From Botryllus schlosseri (taxonomy: Eukaryota; Chordata; Ascidiacea; Stolidobranchia; Styelidae): a DNA stretch of 21,233 nucleotides. The DNA lies in NCBI GenBank assembly GCA_000444245.1, contig ATSW01001350.1:1-21233 (forward strand), in the 5' to 3' direction. Positions 9,116 to 18,672 of the stretch are shown piece after piece (the stretch's first letter is position 1; each line of letters starts with the position of its first letter). The notes beneath the pieces are model-generated. The model made no database searches. It saw only the letters and a program-made list of their open reading frames with translations, and was not told the DNA's origin. The translations under genes and the position numbers were made by a program.

Positions 9116-10374
9116 CAGTGGTTCCCAACCTTTTCGACTCATCACCCCCTTTTCAAGCTCCGCACCGATCATCGCCCCCCAAATATTGGGAACCAAAAAA
9201 TGGGCATACAAACTGTAATCACCGGCGATTTGACCTAAATAAGGTCATTTCTCCGACTTGACTCCAAAAGGACCATAACAGCACTTCGTCAGCCCCCAAA
9301 ACGTGTGTCTTGGGCCCCCGATATGGTGATAAACCGAACGTCTGGGGGGCTTCGCCCCCCAGACTCACTCCCCCGATACCTCTTTACCGCTACTTCTCAG
9401 CAAAAACTGTTGGACTCTTTAGTTAGTCGGCTTAATTCGCGTGAAGCTCGAAAAATTTCTATCATCCATGATTGAATCGTTCAATATGTTCGGGAATTGC
9501 ATATATATTGCTGTCAATTTTTTATCCTCTCTCTGCTCATGTATTCAAATTTACCGGTAGAGCTGAGTGGTCTTAGAAAATGTAGGGCCGGTGATTATTA
9601 ATTAAAAATATTCGGGTGGACCCGTGGGTATAAAGACTTCGTTACGTGATGGCATTTCGTGGCATGTCTTCTATGTCAAACGATATTCAAATCGCCCATA
9701 CGTACTGAACTAAAAGACGAACACGATTTAGAATTGGTATTTCTGCACTGAAAATTAATTTTTCTCTGCAGGATGGCATTTGTCTTGTGGGATTCTGATT
9801 GCCAGGACAGGAACATTTGGCGCCAGCCATTTAGGCGCCTATGGACAATTAAACATATATGTGTATCATATATGGTACATATATCGAAGTCGGTCAGCAT
9901 AAAGACAGTCCTTTTCCGCCAAGGTTTTCTCGTTCTGGCACACTTCTCGAAGTCGCATGTTACATGGCCTGAAATTTCATGTGCCTTGCTGCGTCATGGC
10001 GTGGTAATGGCTGACGCCGAGATGCCCTTATCTATATCTCATGTGTATTATTTCTTGGGTGAAGGGTATCCAATAAGCAAGAAATGTGACATCATTAAAT
10101 CGCGCCCAGCGCGAAAAATGAAAGAGCTGCATAAATTTCCCAAATAATACTCTAATTTATGTTAATTCACGAAGAAATTTTGGGACCCTTCGAGCTCGAG
10201 CCTCCCATCCCAATTGGGGGTTTGGGGTGCGGCAATTGCGGTCCTAGACTCGAATATAGCGGTTTCAACGTGCCATCGCCCCTATCGCCCCCTTCGTCCG
10301 TTTTCGCCCCCTTTCGCCCCCTTCGCTATTTTCACCCTCCTGGACCGCCAAATCGCCCACGTTGGGAACCACTG
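9116..10374 (+). mobile_element. hAT family E, copy 1
   Basis: Starts CAGTGGTTCCCAACC at 9116, ends GTTGGGAACCACTG at 10374, with identical 8-bp duplications GGCTAGAC at 9108-9115 and 10375-10382. Both ends are rich in CGCCCCC runs, typical of this hAT style. Shares its interior with 10867-12093 in the same orientation: for example GGCGTGGTAATGGC plus a GACGCCGA block, and AAAATGTAGGGC. The 124-codon + frame at 9773-10147 is not conserved as protein in the other copy, so I treat the element as non-autonomous. The perfect duplication suggests a fairly recent insertion. Confidence 0.88.
9340..9364. repeat. Perfect G/C hairpin inside family E
   Basis: GTCTGGGGGGC (9340-9350), a TTC loop, and GCCCCCCAGAC (9354-9364): a perfect 11-bp stem. 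It is only partly kept in copy 2 near 11050. Possibly a subterminal transposase or replication-stalling structure; no function can be read from the sequence. Confidence 0.8.
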
Positions 10375-10866
10375 GGCTAGACCTAACTATGTTTGATTGT
10401 GCCGTTCCGTGTCGTGACTTTATGGAGTTCATCATAATCATTGATTGACAGGCTGACTTAATGACAATATGTATTAATTCCGAATTCGCATGATTCTACT
10501 TGAGTGTTCGTATTATTTTACCGAGTTTGTGGACATGGTAAACAAATATTAAAAGACCACTCATATATATCGGCGTACAATTCAGGATATTACTAACCGC
10601 GCGTCATAAAGTGTCCAAGTTGTGGTGTAGCTTTTTTCAATGTTTATCTGTATAAAGCCTGGTGGATGGCTGTGTTGACATGCCCGTGGAAAATCGCCAT
10701 AGCTATTAGGTCAAAGCTATATATAAACTGAACAAAGTGAACATATTTGATATAAGAGCCAGGGGAACGATAGCGGTAGGCTTTCTTCATATGTATGAGT
10801 CAAATTTGTCTGTACAAAGAGAAAGGCGAGAAAGTTACATTTTCGGTATAAGCTGTTCTGATAGGA

Positions 10867-12093
10867 CAGTGGTTCTTAACTTTATTTCCTCCAGCGCCCC
10901 CTTTCCAAACTTTCCGTGTTGCAGCGCCCCCCAACCCATATTTCACGGACAGTAATCAAAACAATGGATACGAGGACGGGTGGTAGCAGCACTTCCCGAT
11001 CCCCCTCGAAAAACGTTGGTCCTTGGCCTCGATAGGGTGATCAAACGTCTGTGTGGCTTCCCCCAAGGCCCCGCGTCTTGTGATTTCTATGTTAAACAAA
11101 GTTATATGTGGCCTGGTCGCCTAGGCGCGAAAGCTTTTTATAATCGATGAACGAATCGGTCAAGAATATTGGTAATTGCATATGGATATATATATCGCTA
11201 TAATTTGTTTTATCCTCTCAGCCATCGTAACAGGATTCATCGGTAGCGTTGAATGAGCTGTTGTCTTGGAAAATGTAGGGCACGTAATTAATAATTAAGC
11301 ATATTCAGGCAGGCCCGCTATAACAATTACTTCGCTGAATGTTATTATTTTGTGAACTTCTATCCGCTGGTTATAAAGTATAAAGATACTGGAATCGCAT
11401 AAACGTATCTTAACTAAAATTGGTATCTCTTCAATGGCAATAATTTTTCTTTGTTGGATGTTATTTGTCCTGAGGGGTTCAGATTGTCAATACCTGATAA
11501 TTCGGCACGTACTATTTATGCACATATGGACAATTAGACATATTTATATCTAAATTTACGGTCAACATGGGGGCAATTGTTTTCAGCGAAGGTTTTCTCA
11601 CTGATGATGTTTTGGCACACTCCAGGAGTCCCATATTGGCCGAAACTTCACATGTCTTCGTGTATCGCGGCGTGGTAATGGCCGACGCCGAAATGCCAAT
11701 TTTTATTTTCGATAAATAGTGCGCAATTTTTCGTGGGGGAAAGGTAACCAATAATCAAAAATTTGGCAACTGTAATTCGCGCGCTGTGCGAAAAATTCTA
11801 AATAACTGGTATAAATCGTCAAAAATTGTAGTGTCATTTTTGAGAGAACATATGTAGCAACGATCGCCGAAAAATTTCGAGATTTGACATGTTTTGTTGA
11901 ATGATAATTTGTTCTGAAAACTCGTTATTGATATGTTTTACTCCACCATCTACTGCGAAGCCCTTTTGCTTCAGCGCCCCCTTAACGCCCCCATGAGCCC
12001 AGCGTCCCCCATTTCGCCCCCTGAGTGTTTCCGCCCCCTTCAAAATCCAAATCGCCCCTTGGGGGGCGCTGGAGGCAAGGTTAAGAACCACTG
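10867..12093 (+). mobile_element. hAT family E, copy 2 (diverged)
   Basis: Starts CAGTGGTTCTTAAC at 10867 and ends GTTAAGAACCACTG at 12093, a perfect 14-bp terminal inverted repeat, with CGCCCCC-rich ends. The interior aligns along its length with 9116-10374 in the same direction but is clearly diverged. The flanking 8-mers TGATAGGA and ATTTAGCG do not match, so the target duplication has decayed or the ends come from different events. A minus-strand frame (11512-11751) is open here but interrupted in copy 1; no family recognised. Confidence 0.75.
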
Positions 12094-13100
12094 ATTTAGC
12101 GCGTTCGCATGGAGGCCTGCTACCGTCCGCAGAAACACTTTCGCCAATCGGTAACAATCTCTGAGTGTAATATTGTTTGTGTTCAGGTATCTTTTTGATT
12201 AAAACTTATGCCCGCGTCTGAACAAATTGTGCTCGTTGCCATTGCCGAATCTGGGTATTTAGGTATGACTAGCGCACCCAGTAATTGTAATTATTGCAGG
12301 TTCGCGGCATGTCTGCAATTTCTTGATCAGCGCAACTTTGCCGGCCGATTGTACAGTCCGATAAAATTGATCACTATTATGTATTTCGCACAGCGTACTG
12401 AGGCTGATTTCAGCAAACTAACGATCATTATTAGCTGTACAAATTCGACCTCATCGTTTTAGAAACGTAGATTTAATCGCGAGCTATGAGAAAAACCATC
12501 TTCTATCGCGATTTGACGACCAAATATACGTTCACCTTTTAAAAGTTAAAGTTCATTATTTGCATCGATGAGGGCCGCAAGCCGCGTTTAAAATATTTTC
12601 AGAACCCTTATTGTGATAAATATTCTCGGAGCGCGAAATTGAACTGTGTTTTATTGTGTGTGTTTGCTAGTTGGAATTTATTCCAGTGCCCATAATATTA
12701 ATGCAATTATGCTTTGCGAACGTAAATCGGAAAATGCAGCAATGCAGTCAAAATCGATGTTTTAATCAGCAACCAATTGTCGCGATGCGAGCTACTCAAT
12801 ACTAAGTAAAACCCCATTGTGTTGGCGGTAAGGGATAATTACTGATTGGCCGCGCGCGTTTGTAATCATAATGCTGGTCTGTCTTTCGTGTTCCAGAATT
12901 GTCGCGCTGTGTTACTGCTCAGTGCTCAGTCCAGCGACTCAGTCCAACAATCGTCTCGGCGGAAGATCGCGTCGTGTTGCATTGCATTGTGCGATGCGAT
13001 ATGCGTGCACAGACGAATCTCGCTAATTCGTCGCGGCCCCGCGTAACACTGATAATACGACTTGTTGAATTGCAACTGAATATTAGCGTCTGAACGGTCA
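12094..13100. other. Stretch without a recognised gene
   Basis: About 1 kb with no supported gene. Open frames at 12208-12462, 12846-13046 and 12919-13101 overlap on both strands and show no family features. The part at 12840-13040 is richer in CG dinucleotides than its surroundings and could be promoter-like, but no TATA box or exon is evident. Confidence 0.35.
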
Positions 13101-13166
13101 TTTCAAAAGGACGGGGTTTTGCGTTTCAAAAGGAGGGGATTTCGACACCCCCTGGCTACGCGCCTG
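13101..13166 (-). mobile_element. DNA transposon terminus fragment
   Basis: Read on the minus strand it begins CAGGCGCGTAGCCAGGGGG and continues into TGTCGAAATCCCC. Starts of the CAGGxGCGTAGCCAGG type are common at the ends of hAT-like and related DNA transposons. The motif TTTCAAAAGGA occurs twice in tandem-like spacing within it. No partner end is present. Confidence 0.4.
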
Positions 13167-13597
13167 CTGCCACCCCATGCAAAAATGAAAGTCGGCGCCT
13201 ATGACCGTGACTACTGTCTTTGTTATATATTTGTGTTTATATTATCTTCTCTATTGCAGACTGTGCATTGTTATATATTTAAAAAAATTAATACACTTTT
13301 ACTTCACTGTCATGAAGGGGACGAGTAACTACGCCGTTATAGGTCATATCGTCGCCTCCAGTCAAATTTTATGTTTGACGAAACAATAAATACCTGTCTG
13401 TCTGCCAATAATGCTTTTGCATAAACTGCGGGTGACGGGCAGAATATGGTCCCCCAAGCAATTTTGGTCGATCTGTGATGTTCAATTTCGCCATCCATGA
13501 TGACGTGGACGAACGAACACCAGCTGGATAGTGGGAAGAACGTCCAAAACTTTTACTTGAATTAGTTGTTCTACCACTATATAATCATATGTCCCTA
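13167..13597. other. Stretch without a recognised gene
   Basis: No gene or complete element seen. Open frames at 13119-13328 and 13201-13389 overlap in different frames and have no family match. Confidence 0.4.
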
Positions 13598-13711
13598 GTG
13601 CACCCTCCACTGCGATGCCATTTCTCTTCAGCGTCCCCCTACCGCCTTCTGAGCCCAGCGCCCCTATATCTCCCCCTGAGCGTTTCCGCCCCGACCAGTT
13701 AAGAAATACTG
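13598..13711 (+). mobile_element. hAT family E, 3' end scrap
   Basis: Aligns with the last 150 bp of the 10867-12093 copy: both have CC(A/T)C(C/T)ACTGCGA, a CTTCAGCG block, GAGCCCAGCG and a CCCCCTGAG(C/T)GTTTCCGCCCC block. It ends AGTTAAGAAATACTG, a decayed form of the terminus. The rest of the element is missing. Confidence 0.7.
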
Positions 13712-14127
13712 ATATAGAATATTTAACAGGTCTCCCATGTTCTTGAATCCAAGCTATACAGAATACTTTGATGATTTAGATTTGTCAATTATCAAGTCAT
13801 TGATGAATATAGATTAGTATCACTGTCGCGAGTGAAACGCTGAAAAACTGTTTTGCCACCGTTATTGTCGCAAAATTGCCATAGGCGATAACTATGCAGT
13901 CGGGTCCATTTTGACGAACTTAATTTCGCTATACTCAGCTGTAGATACCAGAGTAACTCATAAAATTACATGGAAATTTGGTACCTTGTGATTGATTTGA
14001 CATGAAATTGCACTATCGTCTAAATTTGTTAGGCTCCGATAGTCTATCAATCATACTTGCCACCATTAAAAAGCTCTCTCCTATTTTGGCACAATGAAAA
14101 ATAATGATAATGGATTGTTTCGTGCAG
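13712..14127. other. Stretch upstream of the collagen-like gene
   Basis: No exon or RNA gene recognised. Its 3' border may be a splice acceptor (TTGTTTCGTGCAG, ending at 14127) for the candidate terminal exon that follows. Confidence 0.35.
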
Positions 14128-14219
14128 GCGTTAGCGAAAAGTCAGCAGATTCGCACAGCGCACCTAATAGCATTTATGTGAATTATGAGTACGGGGCCAT
14201 GCCTTATAAGGATGTATGA
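14128..14219 (+). CDS. Possible terminal exon of an unseen upstream gene (low confidence)
   Basis: After a plausible acceptor ending at 14127, a frame runs VSEKSADSAHSAPN then SIYVNYEYGAMPYKDV and a TGA at 14217-14219. The tail is polar and tyrosine-rich; YVNY is a Y-x-N type SH2 ligand and the end resembles receptor cytoplasmic tails. An ATG-initiated 41-codon reading from 14094 is also open, but the acceptor-like site makes an exon more natural. No AATAAA is seen directly downstream, and earlier exons were not found. This may be chance. Confidence 0.2.
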
Positions 14220-14247
14220 AAAAAATACTAATCCCGGCAGATATATG

Positions 14248-14254
14248 TATAAAG
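14248..14254 (+). promoter_or_regulatory. TATA box for the collagen-like gene
   Basis: TATAAAG lies 82 bp upstream of the ATG at 14336. Transcription starting about 30 bp downstream would give a 5' leader of roughly 55-60 nt without introns. No other TATAAA lies between it and the ATG. Confidence 0.5.
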
Positions 14255-14335
14255 CGAGGTCTAACAATATGCCAATGCAATACTCGGTCTGGTGAGGCGC
14301 TAGAACAGTACCTAACGTTCATTAGCGCGAGAAAA

Positions 14336-14551
14336 ATGAGAACTCTGTTCCGATTTCTGGTTGCGCATTTGGTAGTGATGGCTTCGGCCCAACAGGACGA
14401 CGCAGATAAATTGGAGACTTGCAATGTCGTTTGCAATTGCAACAGCGGTGAAAATGCCCCACCCACCCCCCTCCAGCGGATAAATCAAGGACCTCCTGGC
14501 AAAGTGGGGCCGAAGGGTGAAATTGGCGTGACAGGGCCAAAGGGTTTGAAA
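14336..14551 (+). CDS. First coding exon of a secreted collagen-like (lectin-type) protein
   Basis: The ATG at 14336 has A at -3 and opens a 72-codon exon. Residues 1-18 (MRTLFRFLVAHLVVMASA) form a signal peptide, likely cleaved before QQDD. A cysteine cluster C-x3-C-x-C (residues 29, 33, 35) follows, then a Pro-rich linker and seven Gly-X-Y triplets from residue 52 (GPPGKVGPKGEIG and on to GPKGLK). The exon ends AAA|GTAAGT at 14551/14552, a perfect donor in phase 0. Known: collectins, ficolins and related soluble lectins have exactly this order: signal, Cys for oligomer bonds, collagen stalk, then a C-lectin or fibrinogen head encoded later. The head exons are not visible in the following 6.7 kb, so the type of protein (collectin, ficolin, C1q-like or other) cannot be settled. 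The longer reading from the ATG at 14216 lacks a signal peptide and is less likely. The next 400 bp of intron run into a nested transposon cluster. Confidence 0.72.
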
Positions 14552-14972
14552 GTAAGTGTGTCAACTCTCAGCCGAACATGTCTGATGGGCGAAGTAGGCG
14601 TGGACTGGACATACTGATGTTTCCATTAAGTGCTAAATAGTGCTACCAATACATGACATAGTATCCAATACACACATTTGAAAATCTCCTCGTGTGTGCG
14701 CAAGTTTTTCTTAAGAGGAACTCATCACAACCTCGTATATTTCGTACTGACAAAGCCATTCACAGTTCTAGTCGATTTCAGACTCGCGAGACATTTAAAG
14801 TTATTAGGTAATAGGTATACAAATCTGATATAATAGTCCAGAGGTCATGCATCTAAAAATCATGCAGGATACGCAAATATATAAGCCAATGAAGAATCAT
14901 AACCTAAGCACAGTTATTGCCGGTCGTATTCATCCATTGTTGTCTCAATACTTCCCCACTCGTATAAACTTT
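14552..14972 (+). other. Start of the intron after the collagen-like exon
   Basis: Begins GTAAGTGTG and contains no recognised exon or repeat. The intron extends at least to the hAT nest at 14981, which is therefore probably an intronic insertion if the gene continues to the right. Confidence 0.45.
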
Positions 14973-15403
14973 ATCTAGATGAGTGGTTCCCAACCTTTTT
15001 GTCTTCATTAGCCACTTCAGATTTATTCCGAGTCTTCATTCCCCACCACTCAAAACTATCGTCGAATTTCCTTTCAACTTTTGTCATTACGGAGCAGCAA
15101 TTGTCTTGTTTGAGTACACAAGACACACAACCACACCAGTATGCAAGACAATCGCCTCTAACTGCAACATAAAAACTATTGTAAACCGATACAGCTAACC
15201 CTCAAAATTTAGCGAAAGCGTTATTACACGTCATACTGGTCGCGCTGGATGCGTTTGTGACGCCATTATTGGTTATCAAGAGTTAAAAATACGTTTTTGT
15301 GAACAACACGCAATATAGTTTTCGATGTATGAATTCCAGAGCACTTAACTGGAAACGGTAATCGCGCATGTGTTTCTGTAAAAATGTAGACTATCCTGTA
15401 TAT

Positions 15404-16535
15404 CAGTGGTCAGAAACCTATGGCTCGCGAGCCATATATGTCTCATTTCGGTATAAGATATGGCTCAGTATATATATATGGCCAAGTATTAATTTTTCTA
15501 CTGAATTGATCAATATTGCAACGACTTGTTAGTAAATTTTGATCACGGCCGGAATAATTATTCTCGTGGCTGTAGAAATATGTCTTTGAATGGTAAAGAC
15601 AATGTCGTCTTCAGGTTTAGGGGCTCGCAACCCCTATTTTCAAAATCATCTAATTTATGTTACTTCCGCGCTGGCGACCAGTATCACACGCGAATTCTAT
15701 GTACGCGTACCCGACTCGAAATCTTGAATTGTGCATACGTAGATAAATCAAAGAGCGTATAGGAGACATGGCAACGCCCGTATCAAAACGCAGTTTTCAA
15801 ATACACATTGTCTTCCTGATCTACGGCGCTAAATGAACTGATGTGGACGTGACATTCACATGTACAAACTCGAATTACAAACAATGCCATAGCTATCCGC
15901 GTTCTTGATTGATGAGTAGCTCTGTAGTACTGGCGATTAAATGCATGCGTGTAGCGAAACGTTATGTACCGCCGAAACGTTATGTACGCCGAATTGAGAA
16001 GTCGCTAAGTATTTAGATTTTCGGAATCAGTGTGACAGTCACATTCGATTAATATCAGTAATAATTGATTCTAAGCTACTTACGATGAATTGCGTTATCA
16101 ATGGTGAGGCTTGACGCGTCTCTGCCTTGCCTCTTGTTTCGATCTTTGTTTTCCAACAATGAATACTAGTTTTTACAGAGAAAATGTGACGCACTCGAGG
16201 AATCCCATATAGTGGGTTTGAATTAGTGCTACCATGACGTCACGAATTTTCAATTGTGACGTATTAGTTGATTGGCATGTATGGCTCTTTGAGAGTTGAA
16301 ATGGAAAAATAGGGCCAATATGGCTCTTCGGAGAATAAAGGTTCCCGACCAATGTTCCCTGTAATTTTTGACGAGTCTGCGCACACTCACCAACCTACTG
16401 CGCAGACCCGCGGACAACAGTGCGTAACGACTAAAAAAAGGTCATCACTTCGGATTTTCTGTGCGCAGAGACCGTATCAGCACTGCGCATTTGCGCACGT
16501 ACGCAGCTTAGAGGGAACACTGTTCCCGGCCCCTG
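15404..16535 (+). mobile_element. hAT family A, second full copy, middle shell of the nest
   Basis: Starts CAGTGGTCAGAAACC at 15404; the right end (GGTTCCCGACC...) is split by the family G insertion and resumes as TTCCCGGCCCCTG to 16535. Flanks CTGTATAT (15396-15403) and CTGTATGT (16536-16543) match at seven of eight. Aligns with 4350-6107 (inverted) and 16740-17330. Near the left end is a perfect 18-bp palindrome TATGGCTCGCGAGCCATA (15419-15436), and CGAAACGTTATGTAC is repeated with an 18-bp period (15955-15987). Non-coding. Confidence 0.88.
16350..16522. mobile_element. hAT family G, 173-bp element, innermost shell of the nest
   Basis: Left end CAATGTTCCCT at 16350, right end AGGGAACACTG to 16522, an 11-bp terminal inverted repeat with one mismatch. 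Subterminal TGCGCA/GTGCGC motifs occur at both ends. Flanks TTCCCGAC (16342-16349) and TTCCCGGC (16523-16530) match at seven of eight and are themselves part of the family A terminus, so the element jumped into that inverted repeat. The type CAGTGTTCCCTCTAAGCTG is a known animal hAT end style. Too short to code. Confidence 0.85.
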
Positions 16536-16739
16536 CTGTATGTAATGTTTACCAAATGCGACTATTCCCAACCAGACACCATTGCATTCCCCACAGGTTG
16601 GGAACCACTGATCTAGATTCTAGAGTTTCCAAACCGCGGCAATTAGAGCCGCATACGGTTCCAAGCTAGCCTTCTTGTGGCTCTCATTAGCCTCTGAATA
16701 TCTCGCAAAACATATTAGACATTTGCTGTTTCTTTATAT

Positions 16740-17330
16740 CAGTGGTCGGGAACCTATGACTCGAGAGCTATATATGGCTCTTTTGGGTATAAGATCTAGC
16801 TGATTGACAAATTGGTGATTTTGTACTCAATTTATCAATATTGCAGCAACTTGTTAGTAAATTTTCATGACGGCATCATTTTCTCGTGGTAGCATAAACA
16901 TTCTTTGAGAGGTCAGGACAGTGGGGTATCCAAAGACCCAAATTTGTAACACCACGCGCGAATTCGATCTACCTGCCATCGCGCGCCTCGAAATATTGGA
17001 TTGCACGATACCGTGATTGATCAAAGAGAATGGCAGACATGGCCACGGCTGAAGGACGATGCCGTTTTCAAATACACGTTGTCTTCCTGATCTACGTCGA
17101 GAAAAAAATGCCTGTGGGAAGTGCCATTCACAATTACAAATTAAAATTAAAATTCAAAACACCGCCATAGCTATCCATGTTCTTGTCTGGTAAGTAGCGA
17201 ATAAGTCATGAATTTTAAATTGTGGCATAACAGTTGATGGACAATTTGGACATGTATGGCTCGTTGGGAGTTACAATTGAAAATATTGGGCCAATATGGC
17301 TCTTGGGTGGAAAAAATGATCCGGATCCTG
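16740..17330 (+). mobile_element. hAT family A, internally deleted copy
   Basis: Starts CAGTGGTCGGGAACC at 16740 and follows the 15404 copy through CACGTTGTCTTCCTGATCTAC, then jumps over about 270 bp to the shared 3' part (GGGCCAATATGGCTCTT). It ends CCGGATCCTG at 17330, a degraded terminus. The left 8-mer CTTTATAT is only weakly matched on the right (TTTTAATG). Non-coding, same orientation as the 15404 copy and only 205 bp from it. Confidence 0.78.
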
Positions 17331-17401
17331 TTTTAATGAACACTGAACAGTTATCGCCACTTTCTTGATATGAATGCTGAAATAACGGATATTAGTTATG
17401 T

Positions 17402-17614
17402 CTAAGCCACCCAAGGCCCGCTTCTGAAAACCTGGAAAGCATTACTGTAGACTGGCGTCAAATTTGTATCCGGCCCATCAGGATTGTCCACGTGAAGAGC
17501 ACATGCCCATACAGTTATATCAACATCAAAAACGGCCGGTAGTCCAGTTGGATATAAATCGCAATTAGTACCCAGCGTATATTGCCTCGCCAACTTCTCT
17601 GATATAAGATGTAT
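17402..17614 (-). CDS. Possible terminal exon of an unrecognised minus-strand gene
   Basis: On the minus strand a pyrimidine-rich tract (TTCTTTCTTACTTACTTC) is followed by an AG at 17615-17616, then an open frame in phase 0 to a TAG at 17402-17404. The predicted 70 residues run IHLISEKLARQY, then TGLPAVFDVDITVWACALHV, DNPDGPDTNLTPVYSNAF and QVFRSGPWVA. Composition looks protein-like (balanced, hydrophobic core, DNPDGPDT turn). I do not recognise the family and found no earlier exons at higher coordinates. An alternative acceptor at 17599 is possible. A GTAAGTAAG donor-like string on the opposite strand at 17623 means that strand should also be tested. Confidence 0.3.
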   Translation of the reverse strand: MHLISEKLARQYTLGTNCDLYPTGLPAVFDVDITVWACALHVDNPDGPDTNLTPVYSNAFQVFRSGPWVA

Positions 17615-17668
17615 CTCAACGAAGTAAGTAAGAAAGAATGGAATATTGCGGACTGGTTGAGTCTGCAA

Positions 17669-18069
17669 ACACGAGTGCGATTGAGAGGAACGGATGTGGA
17701 CTCAGCAATGCGGAAAATGTGAATCGTAGCGATCTGCATTGTGATGAAATAAATAAACTTCAACTGTTGTGTTCACTCAGTAGTAGAGAAAGCAAAAATA
17801 TATTCCATTTTCTCGGAATGAAAGTTCATCATGAACTACATAACTTCGTAATATATGTTACTTCGGAAAATACTCTCGGGCCATTCAGAACGTTACCTCG
17901 AGCCACAGGCTGGACATCTCTCGCCTAGTAGGTACGGTGATCGGAGCGATCAGGCTGCGGAAAACCAAAATGAATTTGAATAAAACGATTAGCGATTTAC
18001 GGATCTCTTGCTGAGATGCAAGTTAATTTACCAGCTTCAATCTTCATTGGTGAAATTCATTGTTTAGGC
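17669..18069. other. Stretch without a recognised gene
   Basis: A 96-codon + frame (17638-17928) is open but has no family match or clear splice context. If the minus-strand exon at 17402-17614 is real, this stretch is its upstream intron. Confidence 0.35.
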
Positions 18070-18140
18070 CAGGGGTGTCAAACTCCATTTGGGTCGCGTG
18101 CAGGATCCAAACCTTTTGATTGCTCGGGGGCCGCACCATT
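18070..18140 (+). mobile_element. hAT terminus fragment (CAGGGGTGTCAAAC type)
   Basis: Begins CAGGGGTGTCAAACTCCATT at 18070 and continues into GGGTCGCGTGCAGG and a GGGGGCCGC block, a widespread hAT end. Related to the terminus ending at 7343. The adjoining 8-mer GTTTAGGC is not repeated downstream and no right end was found, so the inner limit is arbitrary. Confidence 0.5.
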
Positions 18141-18672
18141 CAACATATGCCAAAATGTCACCTCCAAATTCATGACCGTGTTTTTCAATGATATGTTTCA
18201 TTTAAAGCCTATACATAATACTACGGATCACGAATACTCTAATCTAGCAACACCTCTATTCATAAACAATAGAATTGACAAAAATCAATGATTGGTTGAT
18301 TGCAAGTATATAAACCCCTAAAACGAAGACTGTGATATGTGGGGTGACAACGATAGGTTGGCATATTTCTACGCATTTTTCTCCTCAACTGATATATACG
18401 TACTTTGAAAGTGCGCATTTGATGGATTGTTATATTCCTTATTCACAATAAAACTGGTAAATACACACTAATCCGATGAGCAACCAGCCCCCAAGGAAAA
18501 TGGCGAGATTGAAGTAAACGTTTTAAATTTCAGTAATACAGTCAAATTGTTATTCCTACGCTATAGGCTACATGAAGAAGTCAGATTATAGAATTGCAGT
18601 AGATGAAGAATTGACAAGGGTTGCAGAGTTGAAGATGATTGAAAATGAATATTTGAAATCACAGAAATTATG
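18141..18672. other. Stretch without a recognised gene
   Basis: Contains a short + frame of 41 codons from an ATG at 18572 to a TAG at 18695, reading MKKSDYRIAVDEELTRVAEL onward; it is charged and helical-looking but unassigned. The rest may be the remaining body of the hAT element that starts at 18070 and the 3' tail of the retrotransposon fragment to the right. Confidence 0.35.

Larger units (their letters stand above)
14981..16610 (+). mobile_element. hAT family F element, outermost shell of a three-level nest
   Basis: Left end GAGTGGTTCCCAACC at 14981, right end GGTTGGGAACCACTG at 16610, flanked by identical 8-bp copies ATCTAGAT (14973-14980 and 16611-16618). The first base of the left end is G instead of the usual C. 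The element is interrupted by family A (15404-16535); without it, it is about 0.5 kb. No coding capacity. The 14983-15198 + frame is not a recognised protein. Confidence 0.88.

Noticed and set aside
9773-10147. 124-codon + frame inside family E copy 1
   Set aside because: Not conserved as an open frame in copy 2 although the DNA aligns, so probably chance.
10159-10396. Proline-rich + frames
   Set aside because: Produced by the CGCCCCC-rich end of the hAT element.
14216-14335. Upstream in-frame start for the collagen-like exon (ATG at 14216)
   Set aside because: Would place 40 extra residues before the signal peptide and start upstream of the TATA box.
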